Source: DATAYF01 sp036272735
GTDB lineage: Bacteria; Chloroflexota; Ktedonobacteria; Ktedonobacterales; Ktedonobacteraceae
NCBI GenBank assembly: GCA_036272735.1
Contig: DATAYF010000186.1
Location: 1-21,364 of the forward strand
Direction: 5' to 3'
DNA: 21,364 nt
Below the pieces are notes generated by a model. It saw nothing but the letters and a program-made list of their open reading frames with translations. It was not told where the DNA came from and did not search any database. A program made the translations under genes and the position numbers. Position 1 is the stretch's first letter. Each line of letters starts with the position of its first letter. This document shows positions 7,030 through 14,668 of the stretch, piece by piece.

Positions 7030-8238
7030 ATGTTCAAATATGCATCCTGGCTGGCCCCCGTACTGTTTGTGCTGCTCACCATCACGTTGCCCACGTGTGG
7101 GGGCACGGACCTGACCCAATTTCAACCCAAAAGTACCGGTGCTGGTGGTCAGACAATCGGGATCAATACCGTCGATCAAGCCGTCTTTCAGGGAAACATT
7201 TACTTTACGCTTGACCGCAACCTGTACGTGCTCAATGGCAACAAAAATCTCCACCAGTTGACGAGAAAAATCGATGTGCGCGACCCCACCGTCTCGCCGA
7301 ATGGCAAATGGATCGCCTTCGACATTCGCCACCAGAACTGGTCCGATCTTGCCTATATGCCTGCTTCTGGCGGTCGCTGGACCGTGCTGCGTCATGGCGC
7401 AGGGGAATACGTATATAGCACCGGGGCCGACATGCCACACAGCACGGCGTTCTGGTACGCGCAACCCGCCTGGGCCCCCGATAGCACCCACCTGCTCTTC
7501 TTGAGCGATTGGGCTAAAACCTACACCAACCCTGGCGTCGCTAGCTATCTGCTGGACCTGCAACTCTTTTCGATCTCGATCAACGATCCCACGGCGTCGC
7601 CGCAAGCCGTGGCCTACGCGACCTATGGCGATGGCGGACTACGCGATCCCAGCTATCGTCCAAACCATCCCAATCAGATTATCTACACCAGCTATCGCTA
7701 CGACGCGACTGGCACCCAACAGGTAATCCAGTTGTATCTGGAAGATCCCAACGCCATTAGCCTGAATCCGGGCCAGTATCATCCTGGCATCGCTGGTGTA
7801 GAGTATGATCCAGCCATAGCGCTGACACCCAGCGCACCCAATAGCGCGAACCTCGAACCCACCTTCTCCCCTAATGGTAATACCTTGCTGTACGTACGCC
7901 GCGAGGATGCGACGCACATGAGCCTCTATACGATGCCAGTTGCCAACGTAAGTGTCACCAACGATGCAAACAATGCCAATGTGGGCAGCCAAGCGCTAGC
8001 ACCATACAATCATGCCAGCAGACTATTGACGGGGAAGTATCTTAGCCAGCCTGTATGGTCGTCTGATGGGCGGCAAATCATCTACCTGGATAACGAGAAC
8101 GACACATTTAATATCTGGCTGGCACACGTGACGAAGAATGCGCAAACAGGAAGCTACAGTATCAAGGATACGCCAATACAGTTAACGGATGCTGGTGGGC
8201 ATCTTGATGCTGACTCCCGCCCATGCTGGACGCCTTAA
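7030..8238 (+). CDS. Lipoprotein with PD40/TolB-like beta-propeller (paralogue of 4054-5286)
   Basis: A 402-aa exported protein closely related to the product of 4054-5286 along its whole length: shared blocks include AVFQG-IYFTL, NLHQ-TR, GDGGLRD, LYLEDPN, YVRREDATHM, DTPIQLTDA and SRPCW. PD40-type blades are seen at VSPNGKWIAFD, FSPNGNTLLYVRRE and SSDGRQIIYLD. The signal peptide (MFKYASWLAPVLFVLLTITL) ends in LPTC with Cys23. Thr at -1 is unusual for a lipobox, so lipid attachment is less sure than in the paralogue. The ATG at 7030 is preferred over the GTG at 7009 because GGGAGGG lies 8-9 bases ahead and the signal peptide starts right after. It has its own promoter. The two genes probably arose by duplication and were later separated by the GH3 gene, or the GH3 gene was inserted between them. 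Confidence 0.87.
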   Translation: MFKYASWLAPVLFVLLTITLPTCGGTDLTQFQPKSTGAGGQTIGINTVDQAVFQGNIYFTLDRNLYVLNGNKNLHQLTRKIDVRDPTVSPNGKWIAFDIRHQNWSDLAYMPASGGRWTVLRHGAGEYVYSTGADMPHSTAFWYAQPAWAPDSTHLLFLSDWAKTYTNPGVASYLLDLQLFSISINDPTASPQAVAYATYGDGGLRDPSYRPNHPNQIIYTSYRYDATGTQQVIQLYLEDPNAISLNPGQYHPGIAGVEYDPAIALTPSAPNSANLEPTFSPNGNTLLYVRREDATHMSLYTMPVANVSVTNDANNANVGSQALAPYNHASRLLTGKYLSQPVWSSDGRQIIYLDNENDTFNIWLAHVTKNAQTGSYSIKDTPIQLTDAGGHLDADSRPCWTP

Positions 8239-8255
8239 AATAATGATGGTATACT
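8227..8255 (+). promoter_or_regulatory. Candidate extended -10 promoter of the kinase gene
   Basis: TGGACG (8227-8232), 17 bases, then TATACT (8250-8255) preceded by TG one base away (extended -10). The -35 overlaps the end of the upstream lipoprotein gene. Confidence 0.4.
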
Positions 8256-8314
8256 TAGCTCTGATAAATGTATATCCCTGTGGCGTATTCGTCAGGGTCG
8301 CTTGAGGTGGAACG

Positions 8315-9298
8315 TTGAACCAATTCGAAGGCCGACTGATTGCTGGAAGGTACGAGATTCGTGAGCATATCGCTACGGGTGGTATGGCGAGTGTGTTCAA
8401 AACCTGGGATCACCGTGTAGAGCGGATCGTGGCGATCAAAGTCCTGCGGTCCCTGGACAAAAACGATCTGCGGGCCGTCGAACGCTTCCGCCGCGAAGCT
8501 CGCGCCGCCGCTGCGCTTGCTCACCCCAATGCTGTCACTATTTACGATTTTGTCGAGGAAATGGGCCAGTACTTTCTTGTGATGGAATATATCCACGGCC
8601 CGACGCTCAAACAGCTTGTCGCGCAACGCCGCCAACTGCATGCACGCGAAGCCATCGAGATTACCAACCAGGTGTGCGCGGTCTTGCAGGTGGCCCATGC
8701 ACGCGGGTTTATCCATCGTGACATCAAGCCGCAAAATATTATGCTCGCACTCAGCAGCGGTACGGCTAGCAATCTTACCGAGGGTGGCGCGTGGGTAAAA
8801 TTGACTGATTTCGGTATCGTACGTGTGGCCGAAGATGCTGGTCTGACCAATAGTGGCATCGTGCTCGGCACCGCCGATTACCTTTCACCAGAGCAAGCAC
8901 GCGGAGAAAACCTTACCGCCTCATCTGATCTTTACTCGCTTGGCGTGGTCATGTTTGAAATGCTCACCGGTCGCCCGCCTTTCGTTGGCCCAACTGCCGT
9001 TTCTATCGCAATGCAGCACGCGTCCGCTCGTCCACCAGCATTGCGCCAGTTTAATCCGAACATTCCACCCGCCATCGAACAACTCGTGCTCCGTACGCTA
9101 GAGAAAGAGCCTGAGGACCGCTTCAAATCGGCCGCTGAGATGCAGCAGGCATTGCGCCAGTGTGCACGCGAAATCACACGGTCACGGGTCGCGCCAGCGG
9201 CTACGCCCTCGTCCCAGGCGTATGGTCGGAGCAATTATTCCCTGGGCGCTGACGGACAGAGCCAGATTCCACCGGCACGGCGTAGCTATTCACCGTAA
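8315..9298 (+). CDS. Hanks-type serine/threonine protein kinase, soluble PknB-like
   Basis: A 327-aa bacterial eukaryotic-like kinase. The catalytic domain covers about 12-288: glycine-rich loop IATGGMASVF (19-28), ATP-anchoring Lys42 (VAIKVL), helix-C Glu61, catalytic HRDIKPQN (134-141), DFG (165-167), activation-loop threonines before GTADYLSPEQ (185-194) and DLYSLG (205-210). All key residues are present, and it is an RD kinase, so activation by autophosphorylation is expected. Unlike PknB or PrkC there is no membrane helix and no PASTA or other sensor domain; a Ser/Tyr/Pro-rich 40-residue tail ends the protein. It should act in the cytoplasm. The start is TTG, chosen because GAGG lies 7 bases upstream and the conserved fold begins at once. 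Targets are unknown; the neighbouring LCP protein and DnaA are both proteins of kinds known to be kinase targets in other bacteria, but nothing here shows that. Confidence 0.93.
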   Translation: MNQFEGRLIAGRYEIREHIATGGMASVFKTWDHRVERIVAIKVLRSLDKNDLRAVERFRREARAAAALAHPNAVTIYDFVEEMGQYFLVMEYIHGPTLKQLVAQRRQLHAREAIEITNQVCAVLQVAHARGFIHRDIKPQNIMLALSSGTASNLTEGGAWVKLTDFGIVRVAEDAGLTNSGIVLGTADYLSPEQARGENLTASSDLYSLGVVMFEMLTGRPPFVGPTAVSIAMQHASARPPALRQFNPNIPPAIEQLVLRTLEKEPEDRFKSAAEMQQALRQCAREITRSRVAPAATPSSQAYGRSNYSLGADGQSQIPPARRSYSP

Positions 9299-9406
9299 TG
9301 GGTCGCAGGCACGCTCTCGCTCGCTAGCTCTCGCGACCTGACACGGTATGACCCACTTTTGCTGCTCAACCCAGGGGCATAAGCTGATGGGAGTTTTTTA
9401 TGCCCC
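9299..9406 (+). terminator. Hairpins after the kinase gene
   Basis: TGGGTC near 9299 pairs with GACCCA near 9350, enclosing GGTCGC/GCGACC and followed by CTTTT, a plausible terminator for the kinase. A second stem GGGGCATAA (9374-9382) / TTATGCCCC (9398-9406) with a 15-base loop follows. Together they suggest that ridA-dnaA is transcribed separately. Confidence 0.45.
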
Positions 9407-9485
9407 ATAAACAGGTATATTTCCCGTTATTTTAGAGGAGAGCAAGCAATCATCTCTATCCTTACTATTGAGGTCAATGTTATTC

Positions 9486-9872
9486 ATGGAACGTATACCT
9501 ATTAGCACAACACAAGCACCGGCAGCTATTGGCCCGTATAATCAGGCGATACGCTGCGGCCAGTTCGTCTATACATCCGGGCAGATAGCGCTCGATCCCG
9601 CTAGTGGCGAAATGGTCGGCGATGATGTCCAGGCGCAAACGCACCGGGTAATCCAGAACGTACAGGCGGTACTTGCCAGCGCCGGAACATCGCTGAGCAA
9701 CGTCATTAAAACAACGGTTTTTCTGGTGGATATGAAGGATTTTCAAGCGATGAACGCGGTCTATGGTCACTATTTTAATGAGGTGCAACCGGCCCGTTCC
9801 GCTATCGCAGTCGCGGAGCTGCCCCGCAAGGCCCTGGTCGAAATCGAATGCGTTGCGCTCGTTGAAAGCTAA
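9486..9872 (+). CDS. ridA: RidA (YjgF/YER057c/UK114) enamine/imine deaminase
   Basis: RidA hydrolyses reactive 2-aminoacrylate-type enamines and imines released by PLP enzymes, protecting other PLP enzymes in the cytoplasm. The 128-aa length fits the trimeric family. The signature is complete: ISTTQAPAAIGPYNQAI near the start, FVYTSGQI, and the C-terminal QPARSAIAVAELPRKALVEIE with the substrate-binding Arg and the conserved Glu. Three in-frame starts exist (TTG 9468, ATG 9477, ATG 9486). The last is chosen because it aligns with the normal family N-terminus, although GAGG at 9470-9473 is 12 bases away. The next gene, dnaA, starts 16 bases after its stop, so the two are likely one transcript. 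Family assignment is very secure. Confidence 0.93.
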   Translation: MERIPISTTQAPAAIGPYNQAIRCGQFVYTSGQIALDPASGEMVGDDVQAQTHRVIQNVQAVLASAGTSLSNVIKTTVFLVDMKDFQAMNAVYGHYFNEVQPARSAIAVAELPRKALVEIECVALVES

Positions 9873-9888
9873 CCATGGGAGCATACCG

Positions 9889-11409
9889 GTGAACACTGTT
9901 ACTATCTGGCATACTGCACTTGAGCGCCTGGATCAAACCGCAATCGACGGTGCGAGCCGTGCATGGCTTGAAGAAGCGCAGCTTGAAAGCCTCCCTCCGG
10001 CCACAGCTCCTGATGATATCGCTGCCTCTTTTGAGGACCAGGAAACCGCCTATTTGCTCTTGCACGTCCCCAATGCGGTTGCTCATGATGTGATCACGGC
10101 CCATTGGCGTGAGCTTATCGCGGAAGTGCTCGCAGAAATTACAGGTCAGCCGATCGTACTCTCTATCGAGCCGCATCCTCAAGATGAGCCAGAAACGGAC
10201 GAGTCAACTGCCGAGCCAGATAGCTTCCCAGAGCCTGCACCGGATGAGCATAACTTTCAGCCGAACGAGACGTATTACGATGCGATCCCTAAGAAGCAGC
10301 CGTTCACCCACGTTCCCTACATGAATGGTGGTAGGCCCAACGATACTCTTGAGGATTGGGACAACGAACAACGGGCGAATATTTTGATGCAAAATCGCCT
10401 TAACGTGCGCTACACCTTCGATGCCTTTATTGTTGGCGGTAGTAACCGCCTGGCGCACGCCGCCTCGCTGGCTGTCGCGGAAGCGCCGGGTGAGTCCTAC
10501 AATCCGCTTTTCCTGTACGGCGGCGTGGGGCTGGGAAAAACGCATCTGCTGCACGCTATTGGCCACCAGGGGGTACAAACAGGGTTGGCGGTGCTCTACG
10601 TCTCGTCCGAGCAGTTTACCAACGAGATTGTGAATGCGATCCGCTATCGTACCACCGACGAGTTTCGTGCGAAATACCGCTCAGTTGATATTCTACTGGT
10701 AGACGACATTCAGTTTATCGCAGGCAAAGAATCTACTGAGGAAGAGTTCTTCCACACCTTCAATAGCCTCTATGAGATGAGCAAGCAGATTGTGATCTGT
10801 AGTGATCGTCCGCCAAAGGCCATCGTCAGCCTCGAAGAACGTTTACGTTCGCGTTTCGAGTGGGGCTTGATCGCCGATATTCAGCCGCCAGACCTGGAAA
10901 CGCGTATGGCTATTTTACGCGTCAAGGCTGATATGTTGCGTTACCGCGTGCCCGATGATATCATTGCCTACATTGCCGGACGCGTGCAGACCAACATCCG
11001 TGAGTTGGAGGGTTGTCTCAATCGCTTGATGGCCTACCAACAATTGCACCGTGTCGAGTTGACGATGGATATCGCCCGTGCCGCGATGTCGTCGCTGGGC
11101 AGCGATACGCGCGATACGCGCCTGAATGGCCAGCAAATTGTCGAGGCGGTAGCCGAATACTACCATGTGCCGCTCAATCTGATCTGTGGTAAGCAGCGCG
11201 ATAAGCATATCGTGATGCCACGCCAGATTGCAATGTACCTGATCCGCCAGGAGACGCAGTCCTCGCTGCTGGAAATCGGTCAGTTGTTTGGCGGACGCGA
11301 CCATAGTACGGTGCTCCATGCCTGCGAGAAGATTGACCACGCGATGAATACCAACGCCGCGTTGCGCCGCGAGGTGGTCGCCATTCGCGAACAACTCATG
11401 CAAGACTAA
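9889..11409 (+). CDS. dnaA: DnaA-family replication initiator
   Basis: A 506-aa protein with all four DnaA domains. Domain I (about 1-95) begins TIWHTALERLDQ and keeps the two Trp positions typical of the DnaA N-terminus. Domain II is an acidic Pro/Glu-rich linker (about 96-160). Domain III is the AAA+ ATPase with Walker A GGVGLGKTH (211-219), Walker B ILLVDDIQF (268-276), SDRPP, and the arginine finger in RSRFEWGL (Arg322). Domain IV carries the DNA-binding signature (about 443-482), including GRDHSTV (469-475) that reads DnaA boxes. No key residue is missing. The GTG at 9889 is chosen because GGGAG lies 7 bases upstream; the frame runs back into ridA but that part is not DnaA-like. It is unusual that dnaN, recF, rpmH and any cluster of DnaA boxes are absent, so this is either the only dnaA in a rearranged place or an extra copy. 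Confidence 0.93.
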   Translation: MNTVTIWHTALERLDQTAIDGASRAWLEEAQLESLPPATAPDDIAASFEDQETAYLLLHVPNAVAHDVITAHWRELIAEVLAEITGQPIVLSIEPHPQDEPETDESTAEPDSFPEPAPDEHNFQPNETYYDAIPKKQPFTHVPYMNGGRPNDTLEDWDNEQRANILMQNRLNVRYTFDAFIVGGSNRLAHAASLAVAEAPGESYNPLFLYGGVGLGKTHLLHAIGHQGVQTGLAVLYVSSEQFTNEIVNAIRYRTTDEFRAKYRSVDILLVDDIQFIAGKESTEEEFFHTFNSLYEMSKQIVICSDRPPKAIVSLEERLRSRFEWGLIADIQPPDLETRMAILRVKADMLRYRVPDDIIAYIAGRVQTNIRELEGCLNRLMAYQQLHRVELTMDIARAAMSSLGSDTRDTRLNGQQIVEAVAEYYHVPLNLICGKQRDKHIVMPRQIAMYLIRQETQSSLLEIGQLFGGRDHSTVLHACEKIDHAMNTNAALRREVVAIREQLMQD

Positions 11410-11415
11410 GACCAT

Positions 11416-11479
11416 ATTCCGAAAACCAACGCCACTGACGTGGCTAGCGCTACGCGTTCAGGTTTTCGGAGAAGTAGTA
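11416..11479. repeat. 64-bp dispersed palindromic repeat, copy A
   Basis: The outer stem is CCGAAAACC (11419-11427) with GGTTTTCGG (11461-11469), all nine pairs intact. Inside are AACGC/GCGTT pairing, a CCAC-tgac-GTGG hairpin and the palindrome TAGCGCTA. Copy B at 20041-20104 matches 53 of 64 positions without gaps. It lies just after the dnaA stop, 46 bases before the HAD gene. Confidence 0.8.
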
Positions 11480-11525
11480 CCGCGACTACCACTCATAATT
11501 ATTCACGAAGGATACGAATAAAAGC

Positions 11526-12344
11526 ATGCTCGATACATTAACTACATTCCTTGTTGATCTCGATGGCGTCATCTATCGCGGTGAAGAGATTCTGCCCGGC
11601 GCACAAGATTTCGTCGCGTGGCTGGAGGCTCAGCACAAAAATTACCTCTTCCTTACCAATAATTCATTTGCCAGCGATTCGCAAGTCATCGGCAAGCTCG
11701 GCCACCTGGGCATCACCACTGATACGGCGCATGTGATGGGAGCCGGACAGGCCGCCGTGCAAAACATCGCGCGCCGTTTCCCCGGCGGCAGCGTCTACAT
11801 CGTTGGCGAGGAGCCGCTTGCTGAGATGGTCACGGCCCACGGTCTAAAGATTGCCGATGCCGATGCCCACAAAGCGGACGCGGTACTCGTCGGCCTTGAT
11901 CGTATGTTTGACTACAAGAAGCTCACCGGAGCCGTCGCCGCGATTCGTGGCGGAGCAGCCTTTGTCGCCATCAATCGCGACCCGCTGCTACCCATCGTCG
12001 GCGATATTGTTCCCGGCTGTGGTGCGATGGTGGCCGCCATCGAGGCTAGCAGCGAGACCAAACCGGAAATTATCGGCAAGCCTGAGCCAACACTGTTGCA
12101 GGAGGCGATGGCGAAGCTCGGCAGCCAGGCGCAGGAGACGGTGATGATCGGCGATAACATCGGCGTCGATATCAAAGGTGGCATCGCGGCCGGTACCCGT
12201 ACCCTGCTGGTCTTCTCCGGCAAGGATACGCCCGCGAGTCTGGCGACATCCACCATCAAGCCCGATTACGTTTATAATGATCTTGCAGCCGTGATGGACG
12301 TTCTCGCTGGAAGATTGCCAGCGGAACAACAGCCACACGTGTAA
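11526..12344 (+). CDS. HAD-superfamily subclass IIA phosphatase, NagD/PGP-like
   Basis: A 272-aa cytosolic sugar- or nucleotide-phosphate phosphatase. HAD motif I is DLDGV (11-15) with nucleophile Asp11 and acid/base Asp13, motif II is LTNN (43-46), motif III Lys185 lies in IGKPEP, and motif IV is GDNIGVDIKGG (209-219) with Asp210 and Asp215. The cap between motifs II and III is of the C2 (NagD/4-nitrophenylphosphatase) kind. All catalytic residues are present. Members act on p-nitrophenyl phosphate, 2-phosphoglycolate, UMP or glycerol phosphate; the sequence does not say which. The ATG is the first in frame, with AAGGA 13 bases upstream, which is rather far. It follows dnaA by 116 bases that hold the palindromic repeat. 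Confidence 0.9.
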   Translation: MLDTLTTFLVDLDGVIYRGEEILPGAQDFVAWLEAQHKNYLFLTNNSFASDSQVIGKLGHLGITTDTAHVMGAGQAAVQNIARRFPGGSVYIVGEEPLAEMVTAHGLKIADADAHKADAVLVGLDRMFDYKKLTGAVAAIRGGAAFVAINRDPLLPIVGDIVPGCGAMVAAIEASSETKPEIIGKPEPTLLQEAMAKLGSQAQETVMIGDNIGVDIKGGIAAGTRTLLVFSGKDTPASLATSTIKPDYVYNDLAAVMDVLAGRLPAEQQPHV

Positions 12345-12371
12345 CAATAATTGAATGAGGACCAAAAAGGG

Positions 12372-12620
12372 TTATTCAAGCTTGATACGTTTGAAGAACA
12401 GATAGTTGGCTCTGGCCTCAGCCTCCCCGTGAGAGATGCTTATGGTACCTGTCATCTCCCAATTGTCTGCACCAAGTCGACCCAAAAATGTATTCAGGTC
12501 AATTTGCTTCCAGTTTTTGAGTTCCTGTCCGTTTATGGATTTTGGGTGAAGCTCTTCATAATTAAGATACTCTGGTGAAACGAGGACGGTCAAATATTCC
12601 CATTGCGGGCTTGATGGCAT
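12372..12620 (-). CDS. Small WEY-motif protein, DUF4177-like, unknown function
   Basis: An 82-aa protein beginning MPSSPQWEYLTVLV and containing LGRLGADNWEMTGT and YLFFKRIK. The pattern of an early WEY strand, a central helix ending in L-x-x-LG-x-x-GWE-like residues, and a final aromatic-Lys/Arg strand is that of DUF4177-type small proteins, which have no assigned role. No signal peptide, membrane helix or catalytic motif is visible. AAAGGAG lies 6 bases before the ATG, an excellent ribosome site, which supports a real gene. The upstream region carries three tandem 29-bp palindrome-centred repeats. It converges on the HAD gene with 27 bases between stops. Confidence 0.75.
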   Translation of the reverse strand: MPSSPQWEYLTVLVSPEYLNYEELHPKSINGQELKNWKQIDLNTFLGRLGADNWEMTGTISISHGEAEARANYLFFKRIKLE

Positions 12621-12652
12621 AGCTATCTCCTTTGTGATGAATGTTTTAGAAG

Positions 12653-12739
12653 GGTCTAGCAGACCATCAATATTCGTCTATGGTCTGCTAGACCATTTAT
12701 GTTTGTCTATGGTATGGCGCACCATCAATGCTCGTCGAT
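12653..12739. repeat. Three tandem 29-bp units centred on GGT-n7-ACC palindromes
   Basis: Units 12653-12681, 12682-12710 and 12711-12739 follow each other without spacers. Each opens with a 13-base palindrome (GGTCTAGCAGACC, GGTCTGCTAGACC, GGTATGGCGCACC) followed by an AT-CAAT-like segment and a GTCTAT/GTCGAT end. Units 2 and 3 each match unit 1 at 22 of 29 positions. Units 1 and 2 also form a 15-bp hairpin (12653-12667 with 12680-12694). The array starts 33 bases upstream of the small WEY gene's ATG, so it may be an operator array or leader structure for it. Confidence 0.7.
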
Positions 12740-12758
12740 GCATGCATCCTGGCAATTA

Positions 12759-13211
12759 TTACTTCGTAAAAATATTGCCGTTATCGGGGGGGCGGTCCAC
12801 AATGGCAGTGGTACAGCGCACAACGCAGATCAATTTTTCGCGCTCATCGCTGATTTTGACGTCCCACACGTGCGTGGTACGACCCAGGTGCAAAGGGACT
12901 GCCACCCCGGTCAACAAGCCGTCTTTTTTGGGCCGCAGGTGATTGGCGTTGATCTCCAGGCCAAAGGCCATGTGCGTATCCGCGTCGACGTTCAAGACAC
13001 TTCCCAACGATGCCAGCGACTCAGCCAGCACGACCGAGACGCCACCGTGCAGGTAGCCCACCTGCTGACGATGATTGGGACCAATCGGCATGGTCGCGAC
13101 CACGCGCTGTTTCTGTGCCTCGACCAGCGTAATATCCAATGCCTGCCAGACCGAACCTTCACGCGTGCTATTGATGCGCGCAATCATTTCTTCCTGTGAT
13201 AATTCCACCAT
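12759..13211 (-). CDS. Hotdog-fold acyl-CoA thioesterase, PaaI/EntH/MenI type
   Basis: A 150-aa hotdog thioesterase that hydrolyses acyl- or aroyl-CoA thioesters, acting as a cytosolic tetramer. The core motif GYLHGGVSVVLAESLAS (52-68) matches EntH and the 1,4-dihydroxy-2-naphthoyl-CoA hydrolases, with Glu64 in the position of their catalytic Glu. GLEINANHLRP (84-94) and the final strand LICVVRCTTAIVD are also typical. Length is usual for the family. AAGGGGGG precedes the ATG at good distance. It lies 61 bases downstream of the ABC ATPase gene on the same strand, so it could be read with that operon, but the link looks casual. No menaquinone or phenylacetate genes are nearby, so the substrate is open. 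Confidence 0.88.
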   Translation of the reverse strand: MVELSQEEMIARINSTREGSVWQALDITLVEAQKQRVVATMPIGPNHRQQVGYLHGGVSVVLAESLASLGSVLNVDADTHMAFGLEINANHLRPKKDGLLTGVAVPLHLGRTTHVWDVKISDEREKLICVVRCTTAIVDRPPDNGNIFTK

Positions 13212-13272
13212 AGCCCCCCTTTGCTTTGCTTACAATACTATTTCGATTTGTTTCAATGTATCTTTTTTCTGT

Positions 13273-14655
13273 TCACGATACCGCTTCGACTGCTTCCGGT
13301 TCCTCTAAACGGAAGATGCCACGATCCTCTTGATACGAAAACACTTCGGCGTATCGTCCCCAATTAATCGCGGTTTCTAGCTGCGCCCAGGCCTCGCCCT
13401 CGCTAAAATGTTCCTGTAGGGGTGCTAAAAAGTGCTCTTCGGGTAAAACGTGGCCCGGCTCGTGTTGTAAATCCTGCACGATCAGGCGCAGCATATCGAC
13501 GCGGGCCAACGCCTGCTCGCGGAATATCTGCTTCTCTTCCAGCACGCCTGCCTCCGCAAAGCGCCTCCCCTGCTCGGTCAGTACCAGGTCACCTTCGACC
13601 GCGTGTGCCAGATCCAGCAGATTGGCTGCATCGACCAGCGGCAGCAGATCATCGACCTCTAACTGCAATTGTCGCCCCAACTGGTACAGATCGACGCGAC
13701 CTTTTTCCGAATGAACCTGTTCGATCAAGCCGGTCACGTCGCCGGTGCCAACGTGTGGCAATACCTGGTAATCGTGCTTCTCTGGCTCTTTGCCCAATTT
13801 TCCGGTCTGCCCATCCAGTACAGTAGCAGGCAACAGTTGTTCGATATCGGTGTGTGGGCTGGTCATGATGCGATAGATCAGGTCTACCAGCTTATTATAC
13901 TCCTCGTGGCGTGGGTCACGTTGCTCTACTGGCAGACCTTGCAACTCCACGCGAATCGTACCAGGATTGGCTCCCAACACGATAATGCGATCTGTCATAC
14001 TGACCGCATCTTCAATGTTATGCGTAACCATCACAATCGCACGCGTGGGGATTTTGTGGGAGCGCCACAGACTCAGCAGCTCTTTACGCAAATTCGCTGC
14101 CGTCAATACATCGAGTGCGCTAAACGGTTCATCCATAAACAGCAGTTCCGGCTCGACCACCAGGGCACGAGCGAAGCCGACACGCTGGCGCATACCACCT
14201 GAGAGTTCTTTCGGGTAGGCATCCTCAAAGCCATCCAGTCCAATGGTATCAATTGCTGCCAGCGACCGCTTGAGACGCTGCGTCCTGGGAACCTCCTGCG
14301 CCTCCAGGCCCAACTCAACATTTTGCAAGACGGTGAGCCAGGGAAAGAGCGCGAACGATTGAAAGACAATCGCCAGGTGTGGATTAGGTCCTCGCTGGGT
14401 GACATTTTTAAAAAGCACTTCCCCTTCAGTAGCGCGCAGCAAGCCTGCTAGAATACGCAGCAGTGTCGATTTGCCTGAGCCTGAAGGGCCAAGGATAGCC
14501 ACAAAATCGCCCGCAGCAATTTGCAGATTGACGTCATCGAGGACAACAGGAGCATGTGCTCCACGCGGCTGCTTCTCTTCAGACTCGTACACCTTCTTGA
14601 TGGAACGTGCCTCCAACAGAATCTCTCTCGTCTGGACGGCATTCACACTTGCCAT
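13273..14655 (-). CDS. ABC transporter ATP-binding protein, NitT/TauT type with C-terminal AAA-associated domain
   Basis: A 460-aa ATPase that powers uptake by the permease encoded just upstream. The ABC domain (about 10-265) has Walker A GPSGSGKS (56-63), Q-loop Gln99 in VFQSFALFPW, signature LSGGMRQ (151-157), Walker B LLFMDEP (171-177) and H-loop His212. Its sequence is of the nitrate/sulfonate/taurine class. Residues about 285-460 form an extra domain predicted to be mostly helical, of the kind annotated as AAA-associated and found on some ATPases of this class; it may regulate transport. The ATG at 14655 is preferred over one 17 codons upstream because AGGAGG sits 9 bases ahead and the upstream start lies inside the permease gene. 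It begins 13 bases after the permease stop, whose TAG leads directly into GAGG, so translation is probably coupled. Confidence 0.92.
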   Translation of the reverse strand: MASVNAVQTREILLEARSIKKVYESEEKQPRGAHAPVVLDDVNLQIAAGDFVAILGPSGSGKSTLLRILAGLLRATEGEVLFKNVTQRGPNPHLAIVFQSFALFPWLTVLQNVELGLEAQEVPRTQRLKRSLAAIDTIGLDGFEDAYPKELSGGMRQRVGFARALVVEPELLFMDEPFSALDVLTAANLRKELLSLWRSHKIPTRAIVMVTHNIEDAVSMTDRIIVLGANPGTIRVELQGLPVEQRDPRHEEYNKLVDLIYRIMTSPHTDIEQLLPATVLDGQTGKLGKEPEKHDYQVLPHVGTGDVTGLIEQVHSEKGRVDLYQLGRQLQLEVDDLLPLVDAANLLDLAHAVEGDLVLTEQGRRFAEAGVLEEKQIFREQALARVDMLRLIVQDLQHEPGHVLPEEHFLAPLQEHFSEGEAWAQLETAINWGRYAEVFSYQEDRGIFRLEEPEAVEAVS

Positions 14656-14668
14656 AGTTGTCGTCCTC

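Noticed and set aside
9299..9345. Third copy of the 64-bp palindromic repeat
   Set aside because: Only a short GCTAGC-n-CGCG stretch is alike, and the outer stem and order do not match.
9763..9888. Longer DnaA start inside ridA
   Set aside because: The extra 42 residues do not look like a DnaA N-terminus, and the GTG at 9889 has a good ribosome site.
12653..12739. Short CRISPR array
   Set aside because: The 29-bp units follow each other directly with no unique spacers, differ from each other, and no cas gene is present.
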